From Merluccius polli (Eukaryota; Chordata; Actinopteri; Gadiformes; Merlucciidae), in contig JAOPHQ010003989.1 of NCBI GenBank assembly GCA_030340625.1, forward strand, positions 62,001 to 126,000: a stretch of 64,000 nucleotides of DNA, written 5' to 3'. The notes under the pieces were generated by a model that saw only the letters and a list, made by a program, of their open reading frames with translations, did no database searches and was not told the origin of the DNA. Shown here piece by piece: positions 22,764-35,876 of this stretch. The stretch's first letter is position 1. Each line of letters begins with the position of its first letter. The position numbers were made by a program, and so were the translations under genes.

Positions 22764-23368
22764 TGTTGGGAGTAACGAGTTACAAAAGTAATGCATTACT
22801 GTAACGCATTACTTTTTGCTGTAACGTGGTAATGTAAGGCATTACAAAAATATAATTGGTAATATTTTACTCGGTACAAATCTCAGTAACGCACGTTACA
22901 ATGCATTTTAAACCCGAAATTAAGTGGTGCGTTGTTTTTATACAAACACCGCGAGATTAGCAGAGGAGAAAAAAATCCGCAAATGTTTACTTCCTGTTAG
23001 ACTTCTACTAGAGAACTATCGATCGAGGACAAGATGACTGCAGCAGCGGAGTTGGACTCTACATTCGGGACTCCCGAATGTAGATGTATATTGTACTGTG
23101 GTTAGCCTTAAGCCTAGCTCACTCATTATGCCATACCACATCACCTCCTACTCGATGTCTTAATGAGCTGCATTGAACGCAATAAGATCTATTGAGAACG
23201 CCAAATCCATATTTCCAGTTATTTTGATGAAAGTAATGTAAAAGTAATGCAAAAGTAGTGTAATGCCTTACAATTCAAAGACAGTAATATTGTAATGTAA
23301 CGAATTACTTTGAAATGACAGTAATAAGTAATAAGTAATGAATTACATATTTGAACTAACTTGCCCAA

Positions 23369-23372
<4 letters not shown>
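22761..23372. mobile_element. hAT MITE (CAGTGTTGGG family), copy 1
   Basis: Starts CAGTGTTGGGAGTAACG and ends AAGTTAGTTC-type inverse sequence with CCCAACACT. About 612 bp. The TSD is hidden in the TA repeat. Related to 37848-38860, which retains a BED-finger exon that this copy has mostly lost. Confidence 0.75.
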
Positions 23373-23403
<31 letters not shown>

Positions 23404-24939
23404 CATATATATATATATATAAATAGTATAACGGCGTCTTTCAGCCGTAGCCCCTAGCAACCTGACGTCATTGAAACATGGTGCAGGAATCAGAGCTATA
23501 GAGTAAACATAGAGTTGTTTATAGAGTTGTTTACTCTATAGCTCTGATACAGGAGTAATAACTAACTAATAGGACAGATGCCCACACACCACTGAACGTC
23601 AAACGTCTGACGGAGACGATCTGTCAGTGACTGACGCTAAAGTGCCCTTACCGACAGTCGCTATGTGATAGCCTGGCAAGCCAGACCCACATCAGAAAGA
23701 TGTAAGGTCTGGCTCAGCTCCATTGGCAGTGTGGGCGGGATAAACGGTTGTCTTTCAAGTTCCCTCTGCACGCAATAGGATAGCGCTACAACCAATCAGA
23801 GCAACGAAGAAGATGACGTAGTCAGAGCCGTCGCTCTGACTACGTAATTAATCAAAACTCCGAATACATATTTCTTTTCGAGGAAAGACTTCAGTGCCGT
23901 TCTTTGTTCTTTTCTCAAATAAAATGTTAACTTCAAGTCTTGGAGAGTCGCGGCCAAAGCCGAGTGGAAAGACAGCCGTTCGCCAGCAGCAGCAGCAGCC
24001 ATTGTTTACCTAACACGGAACCGTCGCAACTCTGTCGTCATGGTAGCCCGGCTTTCGACTCCGCCCCTCACGCTGTGATTGGTCTGACATACTTGGTGTT
24101 CCCAGCACCAAAAAGCCGACGGAGCCGTGCTAGACCTAGCCTGGTCACCAGCCTCTCGTACTACATTTCATTTGTACAGAGAGTCTGGCCACTCACCATT
24201 GACAATTGTTAACTAACTGAAGGCGGGTGCTCTGTTGAAGTTTAAAACTATTGGATCTGCCCAGTGCCACTCCGAATCTGCCATAACCAATCGCTAACGT
24301 TTGGTCGTGACGTATTTCATGCGCCAGAAACCACGTTGCGCGCAGTATACAAACGGCAGATGCAGTGAGCATTAGCATTAGCCTCCGCCCGCCTCCGTAC
24401 TCACGCTCAATAACTGAAATTCGCGCACGACCTCTACGTCACTGTTCTCAGGCCGCGCCTCCTGTTCGCTGATTGGACAGGTAAAACTTTACCGGGAGAA
24501 AACCCGTGAATATGCCGAAAACCCAGACGGAGTACTGAAGGGAAATGAAAATTGAGCGGAAGTACGTCGGAGGGCGGAGCCAGGCTATGCTAGACCTACC
24601 TAGCTGCCAAATAAATTTGCTGCCGCTAGGGGGTGTCTAGAGCTCTAGGCTAGCTATGTGACGTTCTGGGAGTGAAACTGTGTTGTTCTGACTGAGTTTT
24701 CATAAAGATTATGCAATACATATTACACCCCAACTGTTTCTGTGGTGGGTTTTGAAAGCACAAAAGAAAACCGTGACCCGCGTCTTTGAGGTTTACACCC
24801 GCGATTCCGTTTTCAAAACAGCCCAATTTGGCGAGAAAGCCGTGAAGCTGGCAACCCTGCATCACCGTCACCTTAATTCTAATTTATGTATTTTATAACC
24901 AGCAATTTATGTATTTTATAACCATGAAATGTCCTTGTT
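23373..24939. other. Non-coding stretch with a short palindrome
   Basis: Contains the second TA tract, then a 20-bp perfect hairpin (23489-23508 with 23529-23548, 'agctatagagtaaac'). GC-richer DNA with several 'tagcctgg' pieces (about 23670, 24137, 24590) suggests old MITE ends. An 18-bp direct repeat, 'aatttatgtattttataa', occurs at 24882 and 24904. No ORF is credible. Confidence 0.45.
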
Positions 24940-25199
24940 GGTTGTCGCGGGTACAAGCGGCCGAAATGAGCTTCCTCCGCAGGGTGGCTGGGCTCTCCCT
25001 TAGAGATAGGGTGAGAAGCTCGGTCATCCGGGAGGAGCTCGGAGTAGACCCGCTACTCCTCCGCGTTGAGAGGAGCCAGATGAGGTGGCTCGGGCATCTA
25101 GTTAGGATGCCTCCCGGACGCCTCCCTGGTGAGGTGTTCAGGGCACGTCCCACTGGTAGGAGACCCCGGGGAAGACCCAGGACACGCTGGAGAGACTAT

Positions 25200-26692
25200 C
25201 AGTACGTTTACATGACACTCAAGAAAGTCGACTTATTGGCTTAGTCAAACTATGATTGGATTACTAAGATGCATGTATACACCTTAATCAAGCTATAATC
25301 GGTTCGAGTCGACTTACTCATTATCGGGTTAAGACCCCTAGATTATGCGATTCATAGTCGACTAAGCGTGCATGTAACCAATCGAATTGGTTTATGCGTT
25401 GATTTGCGTTCTGCGCATGCTCGAGATCTCTTCCCGGGGCCGTGAGCCGGAAGTAGAAAGAGACGATAGTCGTGTTGTTGTTGTTGTTGTCGCCGCTGTC
25501 GGATAAGGGATAACGAGAAACGGCGATTTATTTAAAAAGGTGGCGCAGAAGATGGAGGAAGCCGGTGAATGTAGTTACCCCCTATAAGAATTGTGTCCCA
25601 GCCGCGGGAGCGCGCATGGCATGCATTCATTAAAGGTGGAAGCAGACGGACACTACGCTTCCATTTCACCCAAGGCTGAATTAAAAGTACATGTTTTTCT
25701 AAATGTGGGTCATCAACGAGGTTGTAAAGTAGTAACTTCGGGCACATCTGTCAAAATAAATGTTTTCTCCCGACGTGTTTACGATCTTTATTCATTCATT
25801 CAGGGCTGTTCTGGTGGGAGAAATATGTTTTCAGCAGACAGCTGTACACTAACTTTGGGTGGGCGGTGTATTTAAAAAGCTGGCGCAGAAGATGGAGGAA
25901 GCTGGTGCCGTGCCGATGTAGTTAACCCCTATAAGGAGTGTATCATCATCAACATGCATTCAGTACACACTACGCTTCGATTTAACCCAAGGCTGAATTT
26001 AAAGTCCATGTTTTTCTAAATGTTGCTCATCAACGAGGTTGTAAAATAACTACGATCTTTATTCATTCATTGCGCCGTGGCCGAACTGACGGCGGTATTC
26101 TCTGATATATGAATCTTACAGACTGCGTCGGGTTCTCCGACTCTCTGGTACACAACAAGTAAAGACTCCTAGTCGGGTTTATCTCGCCCATGGGGAAAAG
26201 GAATTGGGGGAAATTAACTTTGGCTTTGACTCTCTGAAGTCCAGATTGAAACGCGACATGGAGGAGAAAGCGATGTTTCAGCTGACAGCTGTCAGTTCAC
26301 TTCGGGTCCATATCATTTCTCCATTGACGCTCCACTGTTCCTCTTGGTCGTATGCGGACCGCTCCGCCGGAGGAGTCGGCATACGACCGAGAGGAACAGT
26401 GGAGCGGCGGAGAAATTATATGGACCCGAAGTGAACTGACAGCTGTCTGCTGAAACATCGCTTTCTCGAATGAGTTTGTTGTTGCTGGTGACGTAAAGAG
26501 GTCAACCGGTGGCTCTATTACCACTAGTTGAAATGGGCACAGCGCCACCTATCGAACCGGGGCGTTACACGCTTCGGCCAATGAATCGATTTACTCGCCG
26601 CCATGTATACGCGGACAATTGCAGTTGTCCAGTTGCGGAGCATAGACGAGCTATGGCTTTAATCGATATAATCTGTGCATGTAAACGTACTG
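25200..26692. mobile_element. 1.5-kb TIR element of unknown family inside the LINE
   Basis: TIR CAGTACGTTTACATG and its inverse, flanked by TAT at 25197-25199 and 26693-26695; removing it restores the LINE tail. Subterminal sequence is rich in 'agtcgact' and 'gcatgtaaac'. The interior has two imperfect direct repeats (about 25524-25850 and 25866-26075) and a 204-bp palindrome. No transposase. A 3-bp TSD would fit Harbinger- or CACTA-like mechanisms, but the ends match neither well. Confidence 0.7.
26264..26467. repeat. Near-perfect palindrome, 204 bp
   Basis: The arms pair over about 100 bases each around 26365. Examples are 'gagaaagcgatgtttcagc' with its inverse near 26450, and 'cgctccactgttcctc' with its inverse near 26395. 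There are a few mismatches and one small indel. Confidence 0.85.
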
Positions 26693-26850
26693 TATGTCTC
26701 TCGGCTGGCCTGGGAACGCCTCGGGATCCCCCAGGAAGAGCTGGCCGAAGTAGCTGGGGAAAGGGAAGTCTGGGCTTCCCTGCTTAGGCTGCTGCCCCCG
26801 CGACCCGACCCCGGATAAGCGGTAGAAGATGGATGGATGGATGGATGGTT

Positions 26851-27082
26851 GTGCTTTCTTCAGGCGCCTCCACAGTGCCACGCGCGGATACTGTAGGTAC
26901 AACACCCTATGTTACGTTGAAATGCGACGTAATCCAGTGTTCACGAAAACGTTCAACGTATGCTTTTGGCGACTGGGTTGGTTATTGTCATGACAACAGA
27001 GCCAGCAATAAAGTCAAAAGTTCAAGGCAAATCAACTCTTTCTACCAGTCAGACTCATCACAGATCGCAACACTCTATATAG
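26851..27082. other. Short unassigned stretch before the provirus
   Basis: No ORF, repeat or TIR recognised. It ends in ATAG (27079-27082), the provirus target duplication. Confidence 0.4.
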
Positions 27083-27669
27083 TGTTGTGAGAGGCGGTTT
27101 CAAAGCGATGATGATGGAAAAAATGAAACCCCTACTCACGCGTGTTCGTTAATGAAGCGATAGAAGAAGTGGTTTATCTTTAAGAAATAATCAGTTTTAT
27201 TGTTAACACCAGTATAATGTGCAGAGTTTTTAACAGATATATCTGACCGAACAACAAAGTATGTGTGTGTCAGTTCGCGAAGTCTGAGCACCAACTATCC
27301 CTGACCCAGGAAGTTATATACACAAACATTGTAACAGTCATCACAAAAGGCTGGCTGTTGACGTCTTCCCTGTGTCATCCTCGTATTATCTGACTCCCAT
27401 TGTTCTTTACATGTTCAGAGACAAGCCTGCCTGTTCTCTGCTATCATATGATTAACACTTCCTGCTCTTTGCAACAAACTAATCTCACACTATGTACTCT
27501 GCACATGTCACCAACAACGTCCTCATTCTGATCATGAGGAGTTGCTTTTATAATTATATGCCTCTGCTTATATCTCATGATTCTGTCTTACTTCAGCAGA
27601 AAGGCCCCGAGGTTAGTGTGACCCAATTCATTGGTCATCTGATAGATCTAACATATAACCATACCTTCA
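27083..27669 (-). repeat. 3' LTR of the provirus
   Basis: Plus-strand reading TGTTGTGAGAGG...ACCTTCA. About 587 bp. It lacks an 18-base segment and a 4-base 'ctgt' that are present in the other LTR, but is otherwise very similar. Confidence 0.88.
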
Positions 27670-28140
27670 ATCCCTCTATTGGTCTCATCAAAACATGAGA
27701 CCACAAAAATTACCGTAATAATGGGACCATAATGCGTAAACCGCGGGTGTTGGGATAAGAAGATATATGCTAAGCTCTGTCCCTCAGTCGCCTCTTGCGG
27801 GGCATAACTCCATGGGTTATGCATCATCCCTTTTTATTCAGCGGCAGAAAATGTTAAATTAAAAAAAAAAGTTAAATTCAGAACCTTCCCCACACTTATT
27901 AGATTCATATAGCATCCTGGCAAGACTGTAGTTACGTTTTATCATTAAATTTTTTAAGGGTCACAGGGTACTTTTATACATGTCTCTCATTCTTCCCCCC
28001 TTTTTTGGGACCTCCAAAGTCCCCAAAAAACTACCAATTTAGTACCTTGTATCCCCTCGTGTTTATTCAAATTCGACTATATGCCGGACCGCTAGATGAA
28101 CCTACAGCATCACATTTGGTTATCAGAAAAACCATTTCTT

Positions 28141-28250
28141 AATCAGGGCTTTCAACCTGTTAAGTTTGTCAGGGCTCTCAACCTGTAGGTCGTCAGGACT
28201 CTCAACCTGAACTTTTGACAGGGCTTTCAACCTGTAGAGATGTTAGGATA
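28141..28250. repeat. Tandem repeat, about 25-bp unit x4
   Basis: 'cagggctctcaacctgtag' and variants repeat four times between the 3' LTR and the integrase remnant. Confidence 0.85.
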
Positions 28251-28529
28251 AAAAGATTACCAAATGTGAAATACTTTCTAAGTTTTGAACCCTCCCATTC
28301 ATGCATATCACATTAAAATTCACGCAGTAATAAAGCAAAACAAACATTACACAATATTAATCAACAAATATGAACTTAAAAAACTCCGTCCGGGCATGGA
28401 TGTATGTCGAATGATTGGAATGATCTTCATGTATTGGTGGGCTGCAAGCATGTGGGGGGTTTTGGGCAGTCGTTGTTGTTTCTGTTCGCCTGCCATTGTC
28501 GGGCCCTGCTTCCAACCCGCAGATTCGGT

Positions 28530-28695
28530 GTCAGGTTCACATGGAGTGGTTACTAGCCCATCACATGTGAGCCTTCTCAAGACCGGGTTCGACCCAGCAC
28601 TCCTCCAAAGACGTGAGTTCGGGGGTCCGGTTCACATGGAGAGGTTTCTAGCACATCACATGTGAACCGCCTCAGGACCGGGTCAGACCCAGGTG
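28530..28695. repeat. Direct repeat, about 100 bp x2
   Basis: 'ggttcacatggagtggtt...tcacatgtgagcc...caagaccgggt' (28533-28590) recurs at 28628-28690 with a few substitutions. Confidence 0.8.
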
Positions 28696-29857
28696 GGTCC
28701 AACCTTCCATCTGGACGGTTGTCGTTGCAGCCTCTGCTTGTCATGAGGCTGCTGCCCCAAGGCTGGGCTGGGCCCGTGCTGGGGATGGTTGTTCTCTGCT
28801 GGGTACACCTGCTCCCAGCACTTTCTCTCCCGGGCTCGTTCCAGTTTCTGGAACTCTGTCTTTCCCTCGCCTTGGGTTGAGCGGCTTTGGTGCAGTGGTT
28901 GAGGTGGTACCAGGTGGAACTCCCTTCCACCTCGGTACTGGTTGGTGTCGCATTGGTGACCTTGTATGGTCCTTCACACCTCAGGTACAACTGATCACCT
29001 GGCTCCACCCCCCTTGGTGGGTGTTTCTCTAGCTCTGATCGTGGCAGATCCTCTGTCATGGAATTGTTTCCACACAACTGTAGGGGCTATAACAATCAAA
29101 GCAAACATACAACTACACCAAGCCACCCCATCTTGTTTTCTGGGCGGTACATCATTATTTATGATTATACTACTACCAAGATAAAATGATTATATACAAA
29201 AAATGTAAATGTAAATACGCTGAATAGCCTCTGACTGTACACTCGTGTGTTAGCAAAGCTAATAAAGTAAAAATGTATCACTCTTCTTCCTGTCAGTCTA
29301 AGGCTGCTCTCTTACACTCCCTTTTACGTCTCCCCGGGTCCTTGCCGGTGGGTCAGATGCTCTGCATAGTGACCAATGATACCAAGTGTCACCTTTGCTC
29401 TGACCATTTCCTCTTGATGACCTTCAACAACACCCACTCGGTGTCTTTCGGGCCGGTGCCTGCTCTGCACCTCCTTGGATTACTGCCACCTGTTTGGAAA
29501 AGGCTGCAACCAGTGCCGTTAGTTGATCGTAGTATGGCTTGAGTTCACTGAACTCCTTGTTGACATTAAAGCTAGTGGAAGGGCTTCTAGCTGAGTTTAC
29601 TGCGTGCACATATTTCACCAATCTTTCCCTTCATTACCACCCCCCTTGCGCCATGGTCAAAACCATGCGCATCTTTAATGAGCCTTGTAACAACCAGGTA
29701 GGTGCAACAAAATGTCCATGCGCACCACGCCATGCACCTCTATCAATGTCTGATTATGATTTTCCAACACCTTGTTTAAGACTAAGTTAACTAAATAATG
29801 ACCTTTTGCCTGTCTCCCTCCTAAGGTGCTATGCCCTTTAACCTTAACTACAGCCAA
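28577..29857 (-). pseudogene. Provirus pol remnant: RNase H end and integrase C-terminus
   Basis: At 29675-29857 a short frame contains VVKVKGHSTLGG followed by QAKGH, like the RNase H to integrase junction of retroviral Pol. At 28577-29077 another frame contains PGDQLYLR, CEGPYKV and STWYHLNHC, the pattern of the gammaretroviral-type integrase C-terminal domain. Zinc-binding and catalytic integrase domains are not recognisable between them, and the frames are discontinuous. Nonfunctional. Confidence 0.6.
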
Positions 29858-31325
29858 TCTAGTAGAAAGGGAAATTGCAACCAGTAAATCCTAAACCTAA
29901 ATGTTGATTATGATATGGGTTTACCATCAACCGCTTTTAACCCACGCTGTTTACCAATTTGACCAAATCATGCACTATACCGAAAAACAAAACGCAAATC
30001 CTTATACCTTCTCTTAAGAGTTTAAACAAATGACCTGTCCTAGTTATTGCCACATACTCACTGCTTAAGCCGATATGTCTGGGATCTATCCTATCCTCCA
30101 CCTTTCAACCCAAATGGTTTCTCCTCGGATGGTTTCATCTTCTCGTCACTCTATGATCAAGTGAGTCAGTGTGACTTGGCCAAGTAATCGTGACTGTGCC
30201 TGCCTTAGGTTGTCCCCAGGTTGGGATCTTACCCGTCATAGGCTAACCAGCCTTCCCTACTGGCCTGTTGCAGGATGCCATGTGTGGGGATAAATCCCTT
30301 CTGATTCTTATATTCAGCCCATAGGATAGGTGGCTGTGGAGGAGTAGAGACAGATATCTATGACAGCTATCCATGCAGTCCTGTGTATGCGTAATGGAGA
30401 CACCACGCGGTGTTGATGCTGTAATTATGACGCGGTGGTGGACGGAGCTAACAAATAAAAATATTCAACATAGCATAACAGCATTAGGTGTTGGCGTTTG
30501 CAAGGTAAACCCAATTCTTCCCAATGTCAATTAAACAATCTAGCTTGTGCCTTAGATCCCTTCCCAACAGATTGCTGAAGTACTTTTTGATTATCACTTT
30601 AACCATTTGACCAGCAGGTCATTGCAAATGTCCAGAGAACATTTATCTGACCCAAAGAATTTGTCAATTAAACAAATAAAACACAAACCACTAAAACAAA
30701 GACTAAACAACCTGCAATCTATTTCAACAAAACACATGGAAAGCAAGATATGGCTCGCCATGACAACAGAGGCGGGACTTATACCACGCAGTCCACTCTC
30801 CCCCCCTTGGGGCCACACCTCCCGGTAGACTCTGGCAACCCAGAACAAACTTTCTTTTAACTATTTCAACACCACACTATGGAGGTATTCTAAGCAACCA
30901 AATGATGGACTTATTTTATTGCTACATACGCAACATTGCGTATCAGTTTTTTATATTGTATATATAACTACCGCACTCCCGCAGAGCCCGTTGGGGCGGG
31001 TCCCGCTATACCTCAGTTTGGTGAGGGGGGAATTTCCCTGGACTCTTGACCGAGTCCCCAGCGCTGGTTGACCCCTGGACTTCTGTGGACGAGCGGTAGA
31101 GGAGATAACTTCTGATTTAAATGAATAGTGCCCAACTTAACTGAGCTGTTGGTCTTTTAATTGTCCCACAAAACACTAAAACCCTTTTATACTTTTTATA
31201 AAACACAGAAAAAACAAATCAACCGAAAACACAGAAACAAATCACAGACACTAATACATAATTGATCTCTATATGTGCACTTTCTATGTCCCAACAGATC
31301 CTTAAATGTTCTAATGATCACAGCG
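29858..31325. other. Provirus interior without recognisable genes
   Basis: Pol sequence would be expected here, but only short disrupted frames are present. No RT catalytic motif was found by eye on either strand. Confidence 0.45.
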
Positions 31326-31806
31326 CTTTCAATTCAATTTCAATTCAATTTTATTCGTATAGCGCCAATTCATAACAGAAGTTATCTCAGGGCACTTTTC
31401 AAATGGAGCAGGTCTAGACCAAACTCCTAATAACATTTACAGAGACCCAACAGTACCACCATGAGCAAGCACTTGGCACGGGGGCAAGGAAAAACTGCCT
31501 GTTAAAAGGCAGAAACCTTGGACAGACCCTTCGGCTCTAGGTGGGTGGTCATCTGCCTTGACCAGTTGGGGTGAGAGAGAGAGAGAGAGAGAGAGAGCAA
31601 CTACATCAATGCACTAGCACCAATGATGGGGGACAGCGAGCAGCAACAACAGTAACTGTATATAACTGGTAACTGATATTAGCAATGGCAGTCAAGCAGG
31701 ACCATGGAGGCTCCGCCAGGATCCATGAGAACCTGCGAGACGAGAAAACACAAGAACTCCGGGGAAGAAGTGTTAGTAACATGCATTAATGGGACATGAA
31801 TGTGTG

Positions 31807-31848
<42 letters not shown>

Positions 31849-31933
31849 CTCAGTGCACCAAGGGAAATCCCCCGATAGTCTAGGCCTATAGCAGCATAAC
31901 TAAGGGATGGTTCAGGACTCACCTGATCCAGCC

Positions 31934-34917
31934 CTAACTATAAGCTTTATCAAAGAGGAACGTCTTAAGCCTACTCTTAAATGTGGAGAGGGTGTCTGCC
32001 TCCCGAACCACAACTGGAAGCTGGTTCCACTGAAGAGGAGCTTGGTAACTGAAGGCTCTGGCTCCGGTTCTACTTTTAGAAACTATTGGAACCACCAGTA
32101 GCCCTGCATTCAGAGAACGCAGTGTTCTAGTGGGGTAGTAGGGTACTATGAGCTCTTTGAGATATGAAGGGGCCTGCCCATGAAGAGCTTTATAGGTGAG
32201 GAGGAGGATTTTAAATTCTATTCTAAATTTTACAGGGAGCCAATGCAGAGAAGCTAGTACAGGAGAGATGTGATCTCTTTTCCTAGTTCCTGTCAGTACT
32301 CGCGCTGCAGCGTTTTGAATTAATTGAAGCATCTTAATGGATTTATTTGGACAACCTGATAATAAGGAGTTGCAGTAATCCAGCCTTGAGGTAACAAATG
32401 CATGGATTCGTTTTTCTGCGTCTGTCTTTGATAGGATGCGTCTGATTTTTGTAATATTACGTAAATGAAAAAAGGCAGTCCTAGAGGTCTGCTTTATGTG
32501 GGAATTAAATGACAGATCCTGATCAAAGATAACTCCAAGATTCCTGACAGTGGTGCTAGAGGCCAATGTAATGCCATCTAGAGTAGCTATATCTGTAGAC
32601 ATTAAGTCTCTAAGGTTTTTGGGGCCAAGTACAAGAATTTCGGTTTTCTCTGAGTTTAACATCAGAAAATTGCAGCTCATCCAGGATTTTATGTCTTTAA
32701 GACATGTTTGTAATTTAGATAATTGATTAATTTCATCGGGTTTGATCGATAGATATAACTGCGTATCATCTGCATAACAATGAAAGTTAATGGAGTGCTT
32801 TCTAATAATATCGCCTAAAGGGAGCATATATAAAGTAAATAGTATTGGTCCAAGTACAGAACCTTGTGGAACTCCATGACTAACTGTAGTATTTATTGAA
32901 GATTCATCATTCACGTGTACAAACTGTGAACGATCTGATAGATATGACATAAACCAGCTTAGTGCGGTTCCTTTGATGCCAATTTCATGCTCGAGTCTCT
33001 GTAAAAGAATACTATGATCAATGGTGTCAAAGGCAGCACTAAGATCTAATAATACAAGTACAGAGACAAGTCCATTGTCAGAAGCAATCAAAAGGTCATT
33101 ATTAACTTTAACCAGAGCTGTCTCTGTGCTATGATGAACTCTAAATCCTGACTGGAAATCCTCGAATAAACTATTGTTGTGTAGAAAGTCACACAATTGT
33201 TTGGCGACTACTTTCTCCAGAATTTTAGACAGAAAGGGGAGATTAGAAATCGGTCTATAGTTGGCTAAAACCCCAGGGTCAAGAGTGGGCTTTTTAAGAA
33301 GGGGTTTAATTACAGCTACTTTAAAGGACTGTGGTACATATCCTGATAATAAAGAAAGATTAATCATTTCCAGTAAAGAAGTGCCAATTAAGGGTACAAT
33401 TTCTTTAAGCAGCCTAGTTGGGATGGGGTCTAACAGACAGGTTGATGACTTCGATGAAGAAATTATAGAAGTTAACTGATGAAGACTGACAGCAGAGAAA
33501 CACTCCAAATACACATCTAAGTTTGCACCAGTCAAAGTGTCTGATGTTGGAGAGCCTGCGATACCTATTGAGGGCATTTGGTGACTAATTTTCTCTCTAA
33601 TGGTAATAATTTTATTATAAAAGAAGTTCATGAAGTCATTGCTACTTAAGTTGATAGGGATACATGGCTCAATAGAGCTGTGACTCTCTGTCAGCCTGGC
33701 TACAGTGCTGAAGAGGAACCTGGGGTTGTTTTTATTTTCTTCTATTAGTGCCGAGTAAAAGGCTCCTCTGGCATTACGGAGGGCCTTTCTATAATTTTTA
33801 AGATTATTTTGCCATATTAAGCGATTTTCTAATAAATTGGAAGCGCGCCATTTCCTTTCTGATTTCCTTGTTTCTTGTTTTAATTGACGAGTTTGTTGGT
33901 TGTACCACGGTGCTAGTTTCCTGTGTTTTATTATTTTCTGTTTTCTAGGAGCGATAGAATCTAATGTTGATTGTAGAGAGCCTGCAGCACTATTAACAAG
34001 ATTATCAATTTGGGAGTGACTAAAGTTAATATAGGACTCCGTTATATTCAGATATGGCATTGAATTAAACACTGATGCAATATCCTCCTTAAATTTAGCT
34101 ACAGCACTGTCAGATAGACATCTGCTGTAGGAAGTTTTGCTTAATGGCTTATAGTCAAATAATAGAAATTCAAAAGTTATTAAATAATGATCAGATAGGA
34201 GAGGATTATGTGGAAAAACTATTAAATGTTCAATATCCATGCCATATGATAGAACAAGGTCAAGAGTGTGATTAAAACAATGGGTTGGTTTATTTACACT
34301 CTGACAGAAGCCGATTGAGTCTATTAATGAGGTAAATGCGTTACTAAGGCTGTCATTTGTAACATCCACATGGACATTAAAATCACCTACAATAATTACT
34401 TTATCTGATGTAAGAACTAAACTTGATAGAAACTCTGAGAATTCAGATATAAAATCAGAGTACGGTCCAGGAGCGCGGTACACTATAACAAATAGGACTG
34501 GCTCCAGTGTTTTCCAGTTTGGGTGAGAAAGACTAAAAATAATGCTTTCAAATGAATTATAATTTAGTTTTGGTTTAGGGTCCATTAAAACCCCCGAGTC
34601 ATATATAGCTGCTACTCCACCTCCTCGGCCTGCGCCTCGGGGAATGTGAGTATTAATATGACTGGGGGGGGTGGATTCATTTAGGCTAACATAATCCTCA
34701 TGGGACAACCAGGTCTCAGTAAGACAAAGCAAATCAATATCATAATCTGATATTAATTCATTCACTAGAACAGCTTTGGATGACAGAGACCTGATATTTA
34801 ACAGTCCACATTTAATTCTTTTATTTTGTGCTACTGAGGAGTTGGTTTTAATTTTTATTAGGTTTTCATGGTTAACGCCTCTTGTTTTTATTTCTTTACA
34901 TAATGTAGGCGGTCGGG
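31934..34917 (-). CDS. L2 ORF2: AP endonuclease and reverse transcriptase
   Basis: The frame is open for at least 990 codons. The endonuclease begins CGLLNIRSLSSKA and has LCLTETWL, VIIVGDFNVH and LLSDHYLITF. The RT has NYRPISNLPFLSK, VLLDLSAAFDTIDH, HGVPQGSVLGP and the catalytic FHCYADDTQLY. The C-terminal LHWLPVKFRIEFK and the closing FLFDKAYS are typical of L2-group elements. An internal ATG at 34765 falls inside the endonuclease, so translation probably begins upstream near the ORF1 stop. The protein nicks target DNA and primes reverse transcription there. Confidence 0.88.
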
Positions 34918-35024
34918 GGGACAGACACAGTCTCTATGGGGTGGTGGGTGGGGGACTGTACTAGAGGAAGCGCAGAGAAGTGTGTTAAACAGCAACTCTG
35001 CTTCCTGGTCCCAACTCTGGACTG

Positions 35025-35876
35025 TCAGGTTTTAGAAATAAACTGCATCATATTCCTGGATAAGAGAGCCGCTCCATCCAACGTGGGATGGATGCCGTCT
35101 CTCCCAATCAAACCAGGTTTTCCCCAAAAAGGCTGCCAATTATCAATGAAGCCCACATGGTTTGCTGGACACCACCTGGACAGCCAGCGGTGGAAGGACG
35201 CCATGCGGCTATACATGACGTCACTGGTCACATTGGGCAGGGGTCCAGAGAAAACTACGGTGTCCGACATTGTTTTGGCGTATCTACACACCGATTCCAC
35301 ATTAATTTTAGTGACCTCCGATTGGCGTAATCGGGAGTCATTACCGCCGACGTGAATAACAATCTTATGATATTTACGTTTGTCTTTCGCCAGCAGTTTT
35401 AAATAGGATTCAACGTCGCCCGCTCTGGCCCCAGGGATACATTTGACTATGGCCGCTGGCTTCGCTAACTTCACGTTTCTGACTATAGAAGAGCCAATAA
35501 CCAGAGTCTGCTCCTCAGCGGGTGCGTCGCTGAGTGGGGAAAACGTATTAGAAACGTGAATGGGCTGGTGGTGAGCCGTGGGCTTCAGTGGGTTGCCGCT
35601 ACGCTTCCCCCGGACAGTCACCCACTCTCCGTGGCTTCCCGGCTGCTCGGGGTCTACCGGGGGACGGCTAACTAGAGCTACCGCCGGCCGGCCCGCACAG
35701 ACTACCGGAGACGGTGTGGTGCGGTACCGGGCCTCTAAGTCACTAATTCTCACCTCCAGCGCACTAAATAAACTACATTTAATACAGGTACCATTATCAC
35801 TAAAAGAGGTGGAGGAGTAACTAAACATTTGGCACACTGAGCAGGACAGAGGAGCAGAGGAAGAGGGAGAAGACAT
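35025..35876 (-). CDS. L2 ORF1: SGNH-esterase-type protein
   Basis: 283 residues from the ATG at 35876. The N-terminal 40 residues hold Cys pairs (Cys13, then Cys31-x2-Cys34) suggestive of a small zinc motif with a coiled-coil stretch. Residues 124-270 are SGNH hydrolase-like: LVIGSSIVRN (block I Ser), HVGGND (block III) and RDGIHPTLDGA (Asp260/His263). Esterase-type ORF1 proteins are known from CR1/L2 LINEs, where they are thought to bind RNA or membranes. Intact. Confidence 0.85.
   Translation of the reverse strand: MSSPSSSAPLSCSVCQMFSYSSTSFSDNGTCIKCSLFSALEVRISDLEARYRTTPSPVVCAGRPAVALVSRPPVDPEQPGSHGEWVTVRGKRSGNPLKPTAHHQPIHVSNTFSPLSDAPAEEQTLVIGSSIVRNVKLAKPAAIVKCIPGARAGDVESYLKLLAKDKRKYHKIVIHVGGNDSRLRQSEVTKINVESVCRYAKTMSDTVVFSGPLPNVTSDVMYSRMASFHRWLSRWCPANHVGFIDNWQPFWGKPGLIGRDGIHPTLDGAALLSRNMMQFISKT

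Larger units (their letters stand above)
24940..26850 (+). pseudogene. RTE-type LINE, 3' end only, split by a TIR element
   Basis: 24940-25199 and 26696-26790 together encode the C-terminal tail of a LINE ORF2. The first piece has RWLGHLVRMPPGRLP and RPRGRPRTRW; the second has the WERLGIPQEEL and LLPPRPDPG end seen in fish RTE-like elements. The stop is followed by (ATGG)n at 26827-26850, typical of RTE 3' tails. The copy is 5' truncated, so EN and RT are absent. Confidence 0.7.

Noticed and set aside
23660..24640. Complete MITE between the 'tagcctgg' pieces
   Set aside because: No inverse end or target duplication could be matched, so only a note was made.
28141..28250. Possible CRISPR array
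   Set aside because: Units are contiguous and variable, with no unique spacers, in a eukaryotic provirus.
30594..30848. Provirus RT in the minus frame
   Set aside because: No YXDD or other RT motif; the frame looks random.
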